NCBI GenBank assembly: GCA_017744515.1
Contig: JAGIBF010000020.1
Coordinates: 23,789 to 87,788, forward strand
Direction of reading: 5' to 3'
From: Niastella sp.
Lineage (GTDB): Bacteria; Bacteroidota; Bacteroidia; Chitinophagales; Chitinophagaceae
Length of the DNA: 64,000 nt
In this document: piece after piece, positions 34,579-43,751 of the stretch
How positions within the stretch are numbered: the first letter of the stretch is position 1
Layout: each line of letters opens with the position of its first letter
Translations under genes and position numbers: made by a program
The notes under the pieces: generated by a model
The model's input: only the letters and a program-made list of their open reading frames with translations
Told to the model about the DNA's origin: nothing
Databases searched by the model: none

Positions 34579-37500
34579 ATGAAAAAACAACGACTTGTTG
34601 CTTTAACTGCCTTTGCAATGAGAATAGCGTTAATACAGTTTTTCCTCGTCCTTTTCCTAAGCTCCATGGCGTATGACCACCATGCGGATGCTCAGGGAAT
34701 ATTGGACAAAGTAGTGTCCCTCTCGGTAGAGAAAGGGCAATTAAAGGAAGTATTCTTCTCGCTTCAAAATCAAACAGGGGCCAGAATCGTATTCAGTTCC
34801 AAAACGATAGAGGCAAGCCGCAAGGTGACCATCAATGCCAGGGATAAAAAGCTGAGCAAAGTACTGGAAGAGCTGCTGGCGCCTTTCGGCATCAATTACA
34901 AGATCATCAAGGACCGTATTGTTTTGTATAAGCCCCGGTCTACCAGTTTCAATTACGATAGCGGTATTCCTGATCAGGAGATCTTTGTGAGTATCGACGC
35001 TGTTGTCGATAAAGAGATCAGGGGAACTGTAACCGATGATAAGGGTGCTCCCCTGGCAGGTGTGAGCGTAGTGGTAAAAGGCACCAGCAAAGGGGTGAAT
35101 ACCGATGCTGGAGGTTCATTTACCATTACTGTTCCTGATGACCAGAATATACTGGTGCTTTCGTCTGTGGGTTTCCTGCAGCAGGAAGTAGATATCAGCG
35201 GTAAAGCCACCGTGTCCATCATCATGGCACCTCTTGCCGGCCAACTCAGTGATGTAGTGGTGGTAGGTTATGGCACTCAAAAGAAGGTGACCGTGACTGG
35301 TGCGGTAGCACAGATAAAGGGTAGCGAGCTCGCCAAATCTCCTACTGTGAATCTTTCGAATGCACTGGCAGGACGACTGCCGGGTGTGACTACCATACAG
35401 GCTACGGGCGAACCGGGCTATGACGGGTCAACGATCCGGATCAGGGGCTCCAATACGCCGAATAACAGTGGTGCGCTGATAGTAATCGATGGAGTACCTG
35501 ACCGCGCCGGCGGTCTTGAGCGTTTAAATCCGTCCGATATCGAGAGTATGTCGGTATTGAAAGATGCGGCAGCTGCCATCTATGGTGCGCGTGCTGCCAA
35601 CGGTGTTATCCTCATTACTACCAAGCGAGGTAAGTCTGGCAAGCCTATACTGTCTTACGATTTCAACCAGGGCTGGGCTCAGCCAACACGTATTCCCAAA
35701 ATGGCCAATGCTGTGGAATATGCTACGCTCGTCAATGAGCTAACCTTGTTCGATGCACAGCTTCCTTCCAACCAGTGGAGCGCTGCGTGGAAAGCGCTCA
35801 AAGAAACCGGTACTTATACAAGGCCTGATAATGGCAGTAAAATCACAGCGCCTTTTTCTCCTGATGTGATCAAGAAGCATGGTGACGGTTCCGACATCTG
35901 GAGGTATCCCAATACCGACTGGTTCGATATCGCTTTAAAGAACTGGTCGCCTCAATCACGGCATAATCTTCAATTATCAGGTGGTTCTGAAACAGTGAAG
36001 TATCTCGCCTCTATAGGTTATAGCAACCAGGATGGTTATTATAAGAATTCTGCTACCGGCTATAAGCAATATGACCTTCGCTTCAACATGGACGCCAAGA
36101 TCAATAAATACCTCAGCACGAACCTTGGCGTAACGGCCCGGGAAGAATCCCGGTTCTTTCCTACCAAGGGGGCACAACCTATCTTCAGGATGCTGATGCG
36201 TGGTAAGCCTACCGAGCAGGAAGTGTGGCCTAACGGATTGCCCGGACCAGATATCGAGAATGGTGAGAACCCTATTGTGATCACCACCAATGCTACCGGG
36301 TATGACAGGGACAAGCGTGATTATTTCCAAACGAATGGTCGGGTAGAATTGCAAATCCCGGGTGTAACTGGTCTTAAACTGAGTGGTTTTGCTTCTTTGG
36401 ATAAATACATTCGCCGTACCAAGAAGTGGGAAACTCCGTGGTCGCTTTACTTCTGGGATTTCAAGACTTATGAGGCTGATGGTGTGACGCCAGTGTTGAC
36501 CAAGTCTGTCCGTTCCACCTTTACCGATCCACGCCTGACAGAGTCGCAAGAAGACCAGTTAAACATTAACCTCAGTGCCTTCGCAAATTATGACCGCACC
36601 TTTGGCGCTCACACCGTTAACCTGCTGGCTGCCGTGACACGCGAAACGATCGAGAATAACAATTTCAATGCTTTCCGCAGGAATTATATATCTCCATCGA
36701 TCGACCAGCTGTTTGCGGGTGGCGACTTGCAGAAGGATAACAACGGCGGCGCTTTCAAACGTGCGCGTCTTAGCTACTTTGGCCGTGTGAATTATAATTA
36801 TGATGAAAAGTACCTGGCGGAATTCCTGTGGCGTTATGATGGCTCCTATATATTCCCCGAGAGTGATCGTTATGGTTTCTTCCCGGGTGTACTCGTGGGC
36901 TGGCGTTTATCGGAAGAGAAGTTCATGAAGCCGCTCTCTTTTATCGATAACCTGAAACTGCGGGCTTCCTGGGGCCAGATGGGTAATGACAATATCATCT
37001 TTAATGGTGTGCTGCAAGAGTACAGGTATCTTTCTACTTATGGCTTCAACACTTACATCATTGGTAACAACGTAGTGAAAATGCTCACAGAGAGTGGCGT
37101 ACCTAATCCTGGCTATACCTGGGAAGTGGCTAACAACTCCAACGTGGGTCTTGAAGGTTCCGTGCTGCAAAGCAGGTTGTCATTTGAACTGGATTATTTC
37201 TACAACATACGGAGTAAGATCCTGATGGCGAATGAAGCTGTAGTACCCGCCTCTGCCGGTATGACCCTGCCCCCCGAAAACCTGGGTAAAGTAAAAAACA
37301 AGGGTTGGGAATTCTCCATCACTTATAGTGATAAGCTCGGCAAAGATTTCAAGTACAGCATCAATGTCAATGGCGGATACGCGAAGAATGAAGTCGTAAA
37401 ACTTCCTGAAAGTCCGGGCCTGAAACCTCACCAGTTTTCCAAAGGGCATACTTTCGGTACCAATGGCGCCGCTTTCCTTGTATATGAATATGCAGGCGTG

Positions 37501-38124
37501 TTTCTGAACCAGGATGAGATCGATAAGAATACGATCGACTACAGTGCAGCTACCAACACGTTGCGTCCCGGCGATATGAAGCTCAGGGATGTGGATGGTA
37601 ATGGCAAGATCGATGGTGATGACCGCGTACGTCTGGATAAGAACCGTGATCCGCTGTTCACCGGTGGCCTGAACATCAACCTTCAATACAAGGGTTTTGA
37701 TTGTACCATCCTGTTTCAGGGTGCCGCCGGCGGATTGTTGTTCTTCGGCACCGAGTCGGGCACCATTGGCAACTACCTGAAATATTCTTACGATCACCGC
37801 TGGACAGTAGAAAATCCCAGCAGCACCGATCCACGCGTGGCCAACCGGGGTAATACTTATTATTCAAGTGGCAACTTCGGCACTAATACTTACTGGCTGC
37901 GGAGCAGCAACTACCTGCGGTTGAAGAACTTTGAAGTGGGTTATAATTTCTCCAGCAATATTTGTCAGAAAGTTGGTATGGGTAGTGCCCGTCTGTACGC
38001 CAATGGCATCAACCTCTTTACTATTGACAAGATGAAGATCTGGGACCCGGAATCAACGAGTGGCAATGGCCAGTATTATCCGCAGTCGAGAATATTGAAT
38101 GTTGGCGTAAGAGTAACTTTTTAA
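34579..38124 (+). CDS. SusC/RagA TonB-linked outer-membrane receptor of locus 1
   Basis: A 1,181-residue receptor from ATG 34579 (MKKQRLVALTAFAMRIALIQFFLVLFL); a TTG 42 bases upstream is rejected. After the signal peptide come an STN signalling domain (about 45-120: LSVEKGQLKEVFFSLQNQTGARIVFSSKTI...), a carboxypeptidase-regulatory-like domain (about 150-235: IRGTVTDDKGAPLAGVSVVVKGT), and the SusC plug with DVVVVGYGTQKKVTVTGAV, LAGRLPGV and YGARAANGVILITTKRG. The barrel ends in LNVGVRVTF. The STN domain is what contacts FecR. SusC imports oligosaccharides or peptides bound by its SusD partner, which starts 12 bp downstream. The ligand cannot be read because no glycoside hydrolase lies in this locus. 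Confidence 0.95.
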   Translation: MKKQRLVALTAFAMRIALIQFFLVLFLSSMAYDHHADAQGILDKVVSLSVEKGQLKEVFFSLQNQTGARIVFSSKTIEASRKVTINARDKKLSKVLEELLAPFGINYKIIKDRIVLYKPRSTSFNYDSGIPDQEIFVSIDAVVDKEIRGTVTDDKGAPLAGVSVVVKGTSKGVNTDAGGSFTITVPDDQNILVLSSVGFLQQEVDISGKATVSIIMAPLAGQLSDVVVVGYGTQKKVTVTGAVAQIKGSELAKSPTVNLSNALAGRLPGVTTIQATGEPGYDGSTIRIRGSNTPNNSGALIVIDGVPDRAGGLERLNPSDIESMSVLKDAAAAIYGARAANGVILITTKRGKSGKPILSYDFNQGWAQPTRIPKMANAVEYATLVNELTLFDAQLPSNQWSAAWKALKETGTYTRPDNGSKITAPFSPDVIKKHGDGSDIWRYPNTDWFDIALKNWSPQSRHNLQLSGGSETVKYLASIGYSNQDGYYKNSATGYKQYDLRFNMDAKINKYLSTNLGVTAREESRFFPTKGAQPIFRMLMRGKPTEQEVWPNGLPGPDIENGENPIVITTNATGYDRDKRDYFQTNGRVELQIPGVTGLKLSGFASLDKYIRRTKKWETPWSLYFWDFKTYEADGVTPVLTKSVRSTFTDPRLTESQEDQLNINLSAFANYDRTFGAHTVNLLAAVTRETIENNNFNAFRRNYISPSIDQLFAGGDLQKDNNGGAFKRARLSYFGRVNYNYDEKYLAEFLWRYDGSYIFPESDRYGFFPGVLVGWRLSEEKFMKPLSFIDNLKLRASWGQMGNDNIIFNGVLQEYRYLSTYGFNTYIIGNNVVKMLTESGVPNPGYTWEVANNSNVGLEGSVLQSRLSFELDYFYNIRSKILMANEAVVPASAGMTLPPENLGKVKNKGWEFSITYSDKLGKDFKYSINVNGGYAKNEVVKLPESPGLKPHQFSKGHTFGTNGAAFLVYEYAGVFLNQDEIDKNTIDYSAATNTLRPGDMKLRDVDGNGKIDGDDRVRLDKNRDPLFTGGLNINLQYKGFDCTILFQGAAGGLLFFGTESGTIGNYLKYSYDHRWTVENPSSTDPRVANRGNTYYSSGNFGTNTYWLRSSNYLRLKNFEVGYNFSSNICQKVGMGSARLYANGINLFTIDKMKIWDPESTSGNGQYYPQSRILNVGVRVTF

Positions 38125-38136
38125 AACCTGAACATC

Positions 38137-40032
38137 ATGAAGAAATTTGTCTTATACATAACAATCCTGCTGTTCATCGTAACTGTGATCACTGCCTGTA
38201 AGCGCGATTTTCTCAATACGAAACCGCTTGACAGGGTTTCTTCTGCCGATGCCTGGAAAGACGGACCGCTGGCGGAAGCATTTGTCACCGGCATCTACGC
38301 CGGTCTCGGGCAGGGTGGTTTCGATGAACAGATGCTGGCTTCTTTATCTGATGAGGCTGTATTTACGCATCCCGGCCGTGGCATCAATGTGGTTACCGAG
38401 GGAACGCTCAATCCCTCTAACGTAGGTTGGGTAAACGTGAATTATCGCTGGGGCAAGGATGGCGGCAATAATGATATGTATTCCAAGATCCGGGCTACCA
38501 ACCTGGCTATTGAAAACCTGCGCACCGCCACCTTCGAAAATGTAGATGGCCTGAAGGATCGCCTGAAGGGTGAAGCGCATTTTCTGCGTGCTTTCTTTTA
38601 TCATCAACTGGTGCGCTACTATGGCGCCGTGCCCATCGTGAGCAGGTCTTATGGTCTGGGCGAAGATTATTCTATTGCGCGCAACACCTGGGACGAATGC
38701 GTCACCTTTATTCTTAAGGATTGCGATACGGCTGTGAACTTACTGAAGGGCAAGGATGGCAAATTGCCAGCGGGCAGGGCCAACGAACTGGCTGCGCTTT
38801 CGCTCAAATCGCGTATGTTGTTGTATGCAGCCAGTGACTTGCATGATATTCCTACTGCTAAAGCAAAGTCGACTGTGATCAACGCTTATACAAAGCCTGA
38901 ATTGATCGGGTATGTCAGTGGTGATCGTATTGCGCGGTGGACTGCTGCCAAGAATGCAGCCAAGGATATACTGGATAAGGCAGCAAGCCGTGGTTATAAA
39001 ATGAACCTTGCCGCGCCTGTTTCTGCAGCAGAAGGCAAGAAGAATTATGTTTCGCTCTCCATGGGCGGCGGCAGCAAAAGTTCCGAAGCCGACAAGAGTG
39101 CTGAAACTGAGATCTTCTTTGGCCGCTACTGGACGCTTGCCAAGGAAGAGGGTGGCATGCAGGTGGGCTTGTACAATGGACCCAACGGTTATCACAACTG
39201 GGCGGGTAATGCGCCGATTCAGCAACTGGTGGATGATTATGAGATGATGGATGGCAGCAAGTTCGACTGGAACAATCCAACGCATAAAGCATCGCCTTAT
39301 GTAAACCGTGACCCACGTCTTTATGCTTCGATCTTATTTGATGGGGCCGACTGGAAACCGCGCAGCATCGTATCGGGCAATGTGGACCCTGCTAACCAGA
39401 TACAAACCGGCCGCTATGATATGGGTGGCACCTCATTGACTTCCGGACTGGATACCAGGGCCAGCAGTATCGAAAACTGGAATGGCAGCTGGACTGGTTA
39501 TTATATGCGCAAGTTCATCGATCCCGATCCGGCTGTTGCCGATAACTATGTTCGTCAAACTATTCCCTGGCCTTTCTTCCGCTACACAGAAATTGCGTTC
39601 AATTATATAGAGGCTTGTATAGAACTTGGAGAAGACATTGAAGCACGGAACTGGCTCAATAAAATCCGTTTCCGTGCGGGTATGCCTGCCGTTACAGAAA
39701 GTGGCGCCGCTTTGAAGACGCGCTATCGTAATGAGCGACGCGTGGAGCTGGCTTATGAGGACCATCGCTACCACGATGCCCGCCGCTGGATGATAGCGCC
39801 CACTACGCTCGGCAGGAAGCTGGTGTATATGGATATAGTGGCTACGCTGAAGCCAGGCGCTACTGCTCCTTCGCCGTACAAACGTGATGAAACAAAGTAT
39901 AATTATGTCTATACGCCTACTGAAGTGAATTCGCTGGAGAACAGGAAGTGGGATGATAAGATGTACTTCAGGCCAATTCCATTGGATGAGATGAATACGA
40001 ACCTCAAGCTGTTTCAGAATCCGGGGTATTAG
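38137..40032 (+). CDS. SusD/RagB surface lipoprotein of locus 1
   Basis: A 631-residue outer-membrane lipoprotein (lipobox VITAC, Cys21). KRDFLNTKPLDRVSSADAW is the usual SusD N-terminus, LKGEAHFLRAFFYHQLVRYYGAVPIV the TPR-like helical core, and the C-terminal YNYIEACIELGEDIEARNWLNKIRFRAGMP and ERRVELAYEDHRYHDARRWMIA the closing family motifs; it ends in LFQNPGY. It caps the SusC barrel and captures the substrate. The gene starts 12 bp after SusC. It is longer than typical (about 500-550) because of loops between residues 230 and 430. It is followed by a terminator at 40185, so the two lipoprotein genes beyond may be transcribed separately. Confidence 0.94.
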   Translation: MKKFVLYITILLFIVTVITACKRDFLNTKPLDRVSSADAWKDGPLAEAFVTGIYAGLGQGGFDEQMLASLSDEAVFTHPGRGINVVTEGTLNPSNVGWVNVNYRWGKDGGNNDMYSKIRATNLAIENLRTATFENVDGLKDRLKGEAHFLRAFFYHQLVRYYGAVPIVSRSYGLGEDYSIARNTWDECVTFILKDCDTAVNLLKGKDGKLPAGRANELAALSLKSRMLLYAASDLHDIPTAKAKSTVINAYTKPELIGYVSGDRIARWTAAKNAAKDILDKAASRGYKMNLAAPVSAAEGKKNYVSLSMGGGSKSSEADKSAETEIFFGRYWTLAKEEGGMQVGLYNGPNGYHNWAGNAPIQQLVDDYEMMDGSKFDWNNPTHKASPYVNRDPRLYASILFDGADWKPRSIVSGNVDPANQIQTGRYDMGGTSLTSGLDTRASSIENWNGSWTGYYMRKFIDPDPAVADNYVRQTIPWPFFRYTEIAFNYIEACIELGEDIEARNWLNKIRFRAGMPAVTESGAALKTRYRNERRVELAYEDHRYHDARRWMIAPTTLGRKLVYMDIVATLKPGATAPSPYKRDETKYNYVYTPTEVNSLENRKWDDKMYFRPIPLDEMNTNLKLFQNPGY

Positions 40033-40184
40033 GAAAGAATACAGCATTCAGAATACAGGATACAGAATGGTCGATGAGATTTGGAAAACTTGACAGAAAG
40101 ACCATTCGTTTAAAAAAAATAATACCAGAGCCTTAGCCTATCGTAGCAGTTTTTTTTTCGTTTGGTGTTTAGTTTTCGTTTGTA

Positions 40185-40220
40185 AAGTCAGGTCGCTCCG
40201 GGGCGACCTGACTTATTTTT
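40185..40220 (+). terminator. Strong terminator after SusD of locus 1
   Basis: AAGTCAGGTCGC (40185-40196) pairs perfectly with GCGACCTGACTT (40203-40214), six-base loop, followed by ATTTTTA. The 304-bp gap to the next gene also holds a family A repeat (40288-40311) and short CAGAATACAG-like direct repeats at about 40038-40072. Confidence 0.85.
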
Positions 40221-40287
40221 AGTAAATTGTTGTAACGCTGAATCAAACTACCCTGGGCTTGCCGAATCACTGGTATCGTCTCCTACA

Positions 40288-40311
40288 GGCTTCGACAAGC
40301 TCAGCCTGACA
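40288..40311. repeat. Dispersed repeat family A copy upstream of the FG-GAP gene
   Basis: The CTTCGACAAGCTCAGCCTGA core ends 26 bp before the TTG start of the FG-GAP lipoprotein gene, so it may be part of that gene's 5' leader. Most other copies sit at gene 3' ends. Confidence 0.8.
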
Positions 40312-40336
40312 ATTCTGTAATTTTAAATTTAACGTC

Positions 40337-43300
40337 TTGTACTTAACCAACTCTAACAGGGCTTGCCTGCTTGCCGCCCTGCTGACCGTAGTAACCATCA
40401 GTTGCCGCGAAAAGGCAGCTTCAACAGATGATGTTGCCAAAACAGCTCCTCCCCTCTTCACATTGTTAGCGCCCGAACAAACGCATGTGGACTTCAGCAA
40501 TACGCTTACTGAGGGACTCAACACCAACATCCTGTTGTACGAATATTTTTATAATGGCGCCGGTGTGGCTGCCGGTGACCTGAATGGTGACGGGTTGACC
40601 GATCTTTATTTCACCGGCAACATGACGAACAACAGGCTGTACCTGAACAAGGGCAAGCTACAATTTGAAGATATTACGACCGGCGCTGGTGTAGCGGGCA
40701 GACCGGGGCCGTGGAAAACCGGAGTCACTACTGCCGATGTGAATGGCGATGGCAAGCTTGACATTTATGTATGTTACTCCGGCAAGCTGCGCAGTGAGAG
40801 CAGGAGGAATGAATTGTATATCAATGAAGGGAACGATGCGCAGGGCAATCCACGCTTCAGTGAACAGGCTCAACAGTATGGCCTCGCCGATACTGGTTAT
40901 AGCACACAGGGTTACTTTTTCGACTATGACCGGGATGGTGATCTCGACATGTTCCTGCTGAATCATAACCCTGACAACCTGCCCGTGTTGGATGAAGTTC
41001 GTACAAGGGCCATATTGCAGCAGGAGAATGCTGCCGATGGTGTGCGCCTGTACCAAAATGACAAGAACCATTTCAAGGATGTAACCCGCCAGGCTGGTAT
41101 CAGCAGTTCTCCCTTAACGTATGGACTTGGCGCCGGCATCGCCGATATCAATGGTGATGGCTGGGAAGATATTTATGTATCGAATGATTATGCCGTGCCT
41201 GACTATCTGTATATCAATAATGGCAATGGCTCTTTTACCGACAGGCTGGCCAACAGCGTGGGCCACAATAGTCAGTTCTCCATGGGCAATGATGTGGCGG
41301 ATGTAAATAATGATGGGTTGCCGGATATTTATACGCTCGATATGTTGCCGGAAGATAATCGCCGGCAGAAGTTGTTATTTGCACCAGATAATTATGAGAA
41401 GTTTGATCTAAATGTAAGATCGGGGTTTCATTATCAGTATATGCGGAATATGTTGCAGCTGAATAATGGAAGAAGTCCGGAAGTCCGGAAGTCTGGAAGT
41501 CCGAAAGACGGAACGGGAAGCCGGAAATCAGGAATTGGTGGGAATGTTAGCTTCAGCGAAGTGGGGCAGTTGGCGGGGGTGTCGAATACCGATTGGAGCT
41601 GGGCGCCGTTGTTGGCGGATTTTGATAATGATGGATGGAAGGATTTGTTTGTAACCAATGGCTACACGCGGGATTTTACGAACATGGATTTCATCAAGTA
41701 CATGAATGATTATGTTCAAAGTAAGGGAAGGTTGCAACGGGAGGACGTGCTGAATCTTGTGCAGCAGATGCCGGCGTCCAATATTATGAGTTACCTGTTT
41801 GCCAATAATGGGGATGGTACTTTTAGTAATAAGTCGCGGGCCTGGGGAATTACCAAGACATCCAACAGTAATGGCGCGTTGTATGCCGATCTCGATAATG
41901 ATGGCGATCTTGATCTCGTTACTAACAACATCAATCAGCCTGCCTTTATTTACCGCAATGAAAGTAATAATCAGACTCAATATCACTACCTGCAGATAAA
42001 GCTGCAAGGAGCCGGAGGAAATACACAGGGTATTGGCGCTAAAGTGATGCTTTATTACAATGGTCAACTGCAATACCTGGAGCAAATGCCTTCGCGTGGT
42101 TATCTCTCTACTGTTTCTTCGCTACTGCATGTGGGATTAGGTAAGGTAAACAGCATCGACTCTTTGCGCATCGTGTGGCTCAGTGGAAAGGAGCAGTTGC
42201 TCACCAATGTGAAGGTCAACCAGGTATTAACGGTAGCTGAAAATGATGCCACCGGTACTTATCGTCGTTCTGCGGCCCCTGCACCTTTTTTTACAGAAGG
42301 GCCTTCGCTTATCAAATACGCCAATGCTGCTAATAGCGTCAATGATTTCAAGCGGCAGCCGTTGTTATTGAATCCGTTATCATTCAGTGGTCCCTGCCTT
42401 GTGAAGGGTGATGTAAATGGTGATGGGCTGGAGGATATTTATGCCGGTGGTGGCAGTGGACAGGCTGGTGCCTTGTTTCTTCAGCAACGTGATGGCCGTT
42501 TTACAGCAAGTCCACAGCCCGCCTTTGAATCCGATAAAGCTTGCGAGGATGCAGATGCTGTTTTCTTTGACGCCAATGGTGATGGGGCAATGGATATTTA
42601 TGTAGTCAGTGGTGGCTATCATAGTTACATGCCGGATGACATGTTGCTGCAGGACCGGCTGTATATTAATAATGGTAAGGGAGGCTTTACCAGGAGTCCT
42701 GATGCTTTGCCTGTGATGCGGGTCAGCAAAAGCTGTGTGCGGGTATATGACATGAACGGGGACGGCAAGCCTGACCTGTTTGTAGGTGGTCGTGTGATTC
42801 CCGGCCGTTACCCGGAGGTGCCCGCCAGTTATTTGTTGGTCAATGATGGCAAAGGTCATTTCACGGACCAGGCTGCGACGCTTGCTCCAGAGCTACAACA
42901 TGCAGGAATGGTAACTGATGCAGCGTGGGCGGACCTGAACGGGGATAAAAAAAACGAGTTAATTATAGCCGGCGAGTGGATGCCTGTGCAGGTATTTACG
43001 TTGGACAATGGTAAGCTGAGGTTGTCAACTGCTCAGTTCTTTGACAAGGGATATAGTGGCTGGTGGAACAGGCTTCTTGTTGGCGACTTCAATAATGATG
43101 GCAAGCCTGACCTTGTGGTGGGTAACAATGGGCTCAATACGCAATGCAAGGCCAGCGAAAAGGAGCCTGCCACACTTTATTATAAGGACTTCGATGACAA
43201 TGGCGCTATCGATCCTATTTTCTGTTTTTATATTCAGGGGAAGAGTTATCCTTACGTGACCCGGGATGAGCTGCTGGACCAGCTGAGCATCATGCGCACC

Positions 43301-43750
43301 AGGTTTACGGATTACAAGGGTTATGCAGACGCCACCATGGAAACCATCTTTACGAAGGAAGAGCTGGCAGGTGTAAAAAGCCTACAGGCCAACCATCTCG
43401 CTACTTCTTATTTTGAAAGTGGAGCTGATGGAAAGTTCCATTTACGAGGATTGCCTTTACAGGCTCAACTATCTCCCGTGTTCACGATCACACCGCTGGA
43501 TTATAACAAGGATGGCGTTACTGATCTGTTGTTGTGTGGCAATATCGATCGCGCGCGCTTACGTTTTGGTAAATACGATGCTAATTATGGCGTATTGCTG
43601 CGAGGTGATGGGAAGGGGCAGTTCACGTATGTGCCGCAACAGGTATCGGGATTTCATATTACCGGCGATGTGCGGGCTGTGCTGCCAACAGGAAAGCATC
43701 TTTTATTCGGAATCAATCAACAACCTATCAAAGCCTACACAACGAAATAA
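40337..43750 (+). CDS. FG-GAP/VCBS and ASPIC-UnbV repeat lipoprotein
   Basis: A 1,137-residue surface-type lipoprotein. TTG 40337 is the start because the lipobox (LLTVVTISC, Cys23) needs it and no ATG is in reach. Many FG-GAP/VCBS blades of the form GDLNGDGLTDLYFTGN, ADVNGDGKLDIYV and ADFDNDGWKDLFVTNGY cover residues ~70-560 and ~690-1130, each with calcium-binding Asp/Asn. Between them an ASPIC/UnbV domain (about 560-640: GIGAKVMLYYNGQLQYLEQMPSRGYLSTVSSLLHVGLGKVNSIDSLRIVWLSGKEQ). Such proteins are predicted propeller-fold surface binders. Residues 379-402 are a repeat-derived insertion not expected in the family. The next gene starts two bases after its stop, so they form a transcription unit. 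Confidence 0.9.
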   Translation: MYLTNSNRACLLAALLTVVTISCREKAASTDDVAKTAPPLFTLLAPEQTHVDFSNTLTEGLNTNILLYEYFYNGAGVAAGDLNGDGLTDLYFTGNMTNNRLYLNKGKLQFEDITTGAGVAGRPGPWKTGVTTADVNGDGKLDIYVCYSGKLRSESRRNELYINEGNDAQGNPRFSEQAQQYGLADTGYSTQGYFFDYDRDGDLDMFLLNHNPDNLPVLDEVRTRAILQQENAADGVRLYQNDKNHFKDVTRQAGISSSPLTYGLGAGIADINGDGWEDIYVSNDYAVPDYLYINNGNGSFTDRLANSVGHNSQFSMGNDVADVNNDGLPDIYTLDMLPEDNRRQKLLFAPDNYEKFDLNVRSGFHYQYMRNMLQLNNGRSPEVRKSGSPKDGTGSRKSGIGGNVSFSEVGQLAGVSNTDWSWAPLLADFDNDGWKDLFVTNGYTRDFTNMDFIKYMNDYVQSKGRLQREDVLNLVQQMPASNIMSYLFANNGDGTFSNKSRAWGITKTSNSNGALYADLDNDGDLDLVTNNINQPAFIYRNESNNQTQYHYLQIKLQGAGGNTQGIGAKVMLYYNGQLQYLEQMPSRGYLSTVSSLLHVGLGKVNSIDSLRIVWLSGKEQLLTNVKVNQVLTVAENDATGTYRRSAAPAPFFTEGPSLIKYANAANSVNDFKRQPLLLNPLSFSGPCLVKGDVNGDGLEDIYAGGGSGQAGALFLQQRDGRFTASPQPAFESDKACEDADAVFFDANGDGAMDIYVVSGGYHSYMPDDMLLQDRLYINNGKGGFTRSPDALPVMRVSKSCVRVYDMNGDGKPDLFVGGRVIPGRYPEVPASYLLVNDGKGHFTDQAATLAPELQHAGMVTDAAWADLNGDKKNELIIAGEWMPVQVFTLDNGKLRLSTAQFFDKGYSGWWNRLLVGDFNNDGKPDLVVGNNGLNTQCKASEKEPATLYYKDFDDNGAIDPIFCFYIQGKSYPYVTRDELLDQLSIMRTRFTDYKGYADATMETIFTKEELAGVKSLQANHLATSYFESGADGKFHLRGLPLQAQLSPVFTITPLDYNKDGVTDLLLCGNIDRARLRFGKYDANYGVLLRGDGKGQFTYVPQQVSGFHITGDVRAVLPTGKHLLFGINQQPIKAYTTK
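41471..41542 (+). repeat. In-frame 72-bp repeat-like insertion within the FG-GAP gene
   Basis: Four 8-bp units GAAGTCCG/GAAGTCTG (41472, 41480, 41488, 41496) followed by degenerate units (AAAGACGG, AACGGGAAGCCGG). It encodes residues 379-402 (RSPEVRKSGSPKDGTGSRKS, then GIGG) between LQLNNG and NVSFSEVGQLAG, which are contiguous in the usual family pattern. The segment is low-complexity, basic and purine-rich, unlike its flanks. Confidence 0.7.
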
Positions 43751-43751
43751 C

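Noticed and set aside
43413..43751. 113-residue N-terminal extension of the haloperoxidase-like gene
   Set aside because: Overlaps the FG-GAP gene in another frame; a lipoprotein leader begins at ATG 43752.
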